Below, piece by piece: positions 61,085 to 64,000 of a DNA stretch of 64,000 nucleotides. The first letter of the stretch is position 1. Each line of letters opens with the position of its first letter. Location of the stretch: positions 142,866,294 through 142,930,293 of the forward strand of contig NC_069662.1 in NCBI RefSeq assembly GCF_027244095.1. The letters run 5' to 3'. Under the pieces are notes generated by a model. The model did no database searches. It was not told the origin of the DNA and saw only the letters and a list, made by a program, of their open reading frames with translations. The position numbers and the translations under genes were made by a program. The DNA is from Hemicordylus capensis (lineage: Eukaryota; Chordata; Lepidosauria; Squamata; Cordylidae).

Positions 61085-63426
61085 CAGAATATTAAAGGAG
61101 AATGGTTTATTATAAAAGACTGTACATAAATTTTGTAATTAAACAGATTATATACAAATTAAAAGATGTTCCAATTTATAAAAGAAATACAGATAGGTTT
61201 TACTGGTTGCTAATTGATTTCAGAAATAACAGGTTAACAATTAGGAAAAGGCAAGAAAGCATTTAATATAATTAGGTTCATTTAAGGAAGAAGGCAAGGG
61301 ATGTTTCTGTGTTTAATGTCACATTAGAAAATGAGTTACTGCAACCACTCACACCTGCTTTTTCATTGTTTTAAATGTTTAACACCCATTAGGTCAGTGC
61401 TTAAGTCCAAAATAAATCCTTACTACATATAGTAAAATCCCTTACTAAATCACATTCTGTCTTAGATAAGCTAAACAATAACAAGTTTTGTACAAGCTGA
61501 GACCAGAAGTATGTCATCTGACCTTGTGCTCAAACTCAAAAATGGAGGTGCAATGAAGTGCATGTGCTTTCTAAGAAAAAAAAGCAAAACAAGCTGTGAT
61601 TGCTAGTGTCCTTCCTCAAGCTGGCATGTTTGGCTCCTTAGGAGACTGGGTCCCACCATCAAACTCTCCTCTACTACTTGTCTGTTTGGGCCCACACACT
61701 GTGTCTTCATGGCTGCCTCTTGCAGTAAGCTATTTAAATACAGTGATGAAGACAAATCAGTAGCAACTTTTACAAATATGCAATTTCATTCTCAGCAGTA
61801 CTTGAGACCTTCATAGTTAAGTGGTCAAGGCTTTAAAATAAGGTGGTAAACAAGTCATTTGTGATTGATTGTTCACTTACACCTGCATGTTGTGGAATGT
61901 GTTAGGCTATAAAACTCTTTTCTCTAAAGGCAATCACACCTGACAAGGTTCCATTGGAAGAGCAGAACCCTACCAAAGGGAAGGAAGGATCTACACCTGA
62001 TCCCTGGGCACTGCCAAGGCGCTTCTGCACCATACATGCACACTACTTAAAATGTAATTAGAGAAGAGGGCCAGTGAAAAGCAGAAACAGGCACCTTTTT
62101 CCCACCTTGTGTTTGATCAGCATAGACTGCTGATCATATCCTCAGCTAGGGTGATAACTCATGTAGGAAGAGGCACAGATTTTTTCTGCACACAGAGTTC
62201 CCCAGATTAAGGGCAGCATCTGAAAGATTCCAGATGAGGTGTGAGTATTGCTTCCCATAGCCAAAATGTACTGGCTGACATGTTTGTGCAGTTGCACAAT
62301 AGTTGGCTGTGAAGCCATTATAATAGCTTTATTTTCATGCAACTCTGTTTGCTCAACTTTTGCTCTTGTACAACTTGCAAACGTTATGTTCCGCCACACA
62401 TGTAACATTACACAGTTTGTCAGCCACTGTACAAATCCCCACCCCCATAAGCTTTTTGCCCTCTGTTCTCCCATTGTATTCTTCTACAGTTTAAGACGCT
62501 GACTTCCTGAAGACAGACTGGCAGCATTGTCCAGAAACAGTTAGCGTTTCCTATCCTGATGAATGATGCCAAGTAGTTTTTATTTTACACAAGGTGGACT
62601 TAGAGAAATTTGGTTTTTTCTTCATGGGCTGTTAAGTTTTAGAGTTGGAATTTTTAAAAGTATCTCTGCTGATGAGATTTTGCTAAGTCAACACTTTAAT
62701 ATTGCTTTGCAAGGCAAGTCAACAAAGTAATGGACAAGACCTTTGGTTCACTTATGTATTTATGAATGGAAAAGTCAATGCAAATTTACTCATAAAAAAC
62801 TCAGGTACAAATTACACATACATAAGACCACCCATTTTTGATTCACATGGACACCTCAGAGGCTCAAATGACTCATTGGAATAGACTTTGTGAAAGTACT
62901 CCAGGTAAAAGATTACAACAAATTGGAAGCATCTTGGATTTTTGAAGAAAAAAGTATAATTCAATACATAAGTTTTATGCATGCTTTTAAACAAATACTA
63001 TAGTTTGAGGATGAGCAAGAGTCTAAACAAAGGTAAATGACCAGCACTATCAAACTTTTCAACCACATTTTTAATGTTAGTCTAACATAGTTGTTAGTTT
63101 ACCATGCTGCACTGAAAAAGATCGAAATGGCACAATTTGAATCATGAGTCATTAAATATATACCCTATTTCCCCAGAATAGTTAGGCTGGTCAAAAATCA
63201 ACAATGCATAAGTAAATAAGCATAATCAGTAATAAACAATTGCTCGTTTTACAAATTCTGCAGAGACAAATGCTTACAGATGAACATTCAATCATACCAT
63301 TTAAACAGTATGGCCTGAAAGGATGGGCACGTTTTTAAAGAGTATTAAGACAACTGTTAACCGTTTAGTTACCCCTCGTAAATATTATGGCATGATTGAA
63401 TACAAGACCTGACCTGAAGCGAGAAC
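61085..63426 (-). promoter_or_regulatory. ABI1: ABI1 3' UTR (about 2.3 kb)
   Basis: The ABI1 stop codon at 63427..63429 is followed on the minus strand by AT-rich sequence free of recognisable repeats. A minus-strand AATAAA (tttatt at 61106..61111) would place the end near 61085. The length is similar to known long ABI1 3' UTRs. The exact end is inferred from the signal alone. Confidence 0.7.
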
Positions 63427-63648
<222 letters not shown>

Positions 63649-63774
63649 TCAAAACAGCTTTTATGGCTACTCTGCATTTGACTGATTTTGCAGAAAACCT
63701 ACCCTGCAAAAGAATTACAAGATGGGCAGAGATAAAACTAGCAAATGACATGAACCAGACTAACCTGGCAAGTT

Positions 63775-63975
63775 GCAGCTTCTACATTCTATCTGAGAGA
63801 CTGGGTGGTACAGCACATGCTTTGTATCCAGAAGGTCCCAAATTCAGGCTCTAGTATCTTCTGATAAAGGGTATTGGTAGCAGGGGTGAGGAAAAACCCC
63901 TGCTTGATGCTTTGGAAAGCTGCTGCTAGTCAGGAGATAACACTGATTAACAGTATGACTACCAGGCAGCATCAT
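63775..63975 (+). mobile_element. tRNA-type SINE fragment in ABI1 intron
   Basis: It contains gtatccagaaggtcccaaat and tttggaaagctgctgctagt, matching the body of the SINE family at 52985..53322. It lies upstream of the last ABI1 exon. Confidence 0.6.
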
Positions 63976-64000
63976 AGGTTTCCCTTGAACATATATTAAC

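Overview
This is vertebrate nuclear DNA, most likely from a squamate reptile (lizard or snake). The evidence is split genes with GT-AG introns, tRNA-derived SINEs with a Bov-B-like tail (Sauria-SINE type), L2/CR1-clade LINEs, a DIRS-type element, Helitrons and many foldback MITEs. No bacterial gene, operon or CRISPR array is present.

Three host genes can be read exon by exon. (1) A SelO-family gene (protein adenylyltransferase, YdiU/SELENOO fold) lies on the minus strand from 40886 down to 5241. Fifteen coding exons join without a frame error into the first 472 codons; the C-terminal exons lie beyond the left edge. Its first exon encodes a hydrophobic leader that looks like an ER signal peptide, whereas the known SELENOO is mitochondrial. 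(2) PDSS1, the catalytic subunit of decaprenyl diphosphate synthase for the coenzyme Q side chain, is complete on the plus strand in 11 coding exons, 42706..60652, 414 residues, with a CpG-island promoter. (3) The last coding exon and 3' UTR of ABI1 (C-terminal SH3 domain) lie on the minus strand at the right edge.

The SelO-like gene and PDSS1 are head to head, about 1.8 kb between start codons. PDSS1 and ABI1 are tail to tail, with polyadenylation signals only about 140 bp apart. The PDSS1-ABI1 pair matches the human arrangement; a SelO-family neighbour does not, since human SELENOO is on another chromosome, so this is probably a paralogue.

Almost everything else is intron filled with repeats. 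The SelO-like introns hold two non-autonomous Helitrons (3110..3627 and 27785..28778), a broken DIRS-type retroelement (about 9300..15245), a degraded L2/CR1-clade LINE (about 17270..20030), a second LINE fragment on the minus strand (about 25230..26340), and two adjacent long palindromes (39036..40391). PDSS1 introns hold further foldback elements (46085..46815, 50343..50832, 51379..51853 and several about 130 bp long) and SINEs, some nested. I see no new multi-gene system. The most interesting items are the secretory-looking SelO paralogue, the family of long inverted-repeat elements inside transcribed introns, and the textbook Helitron termini.
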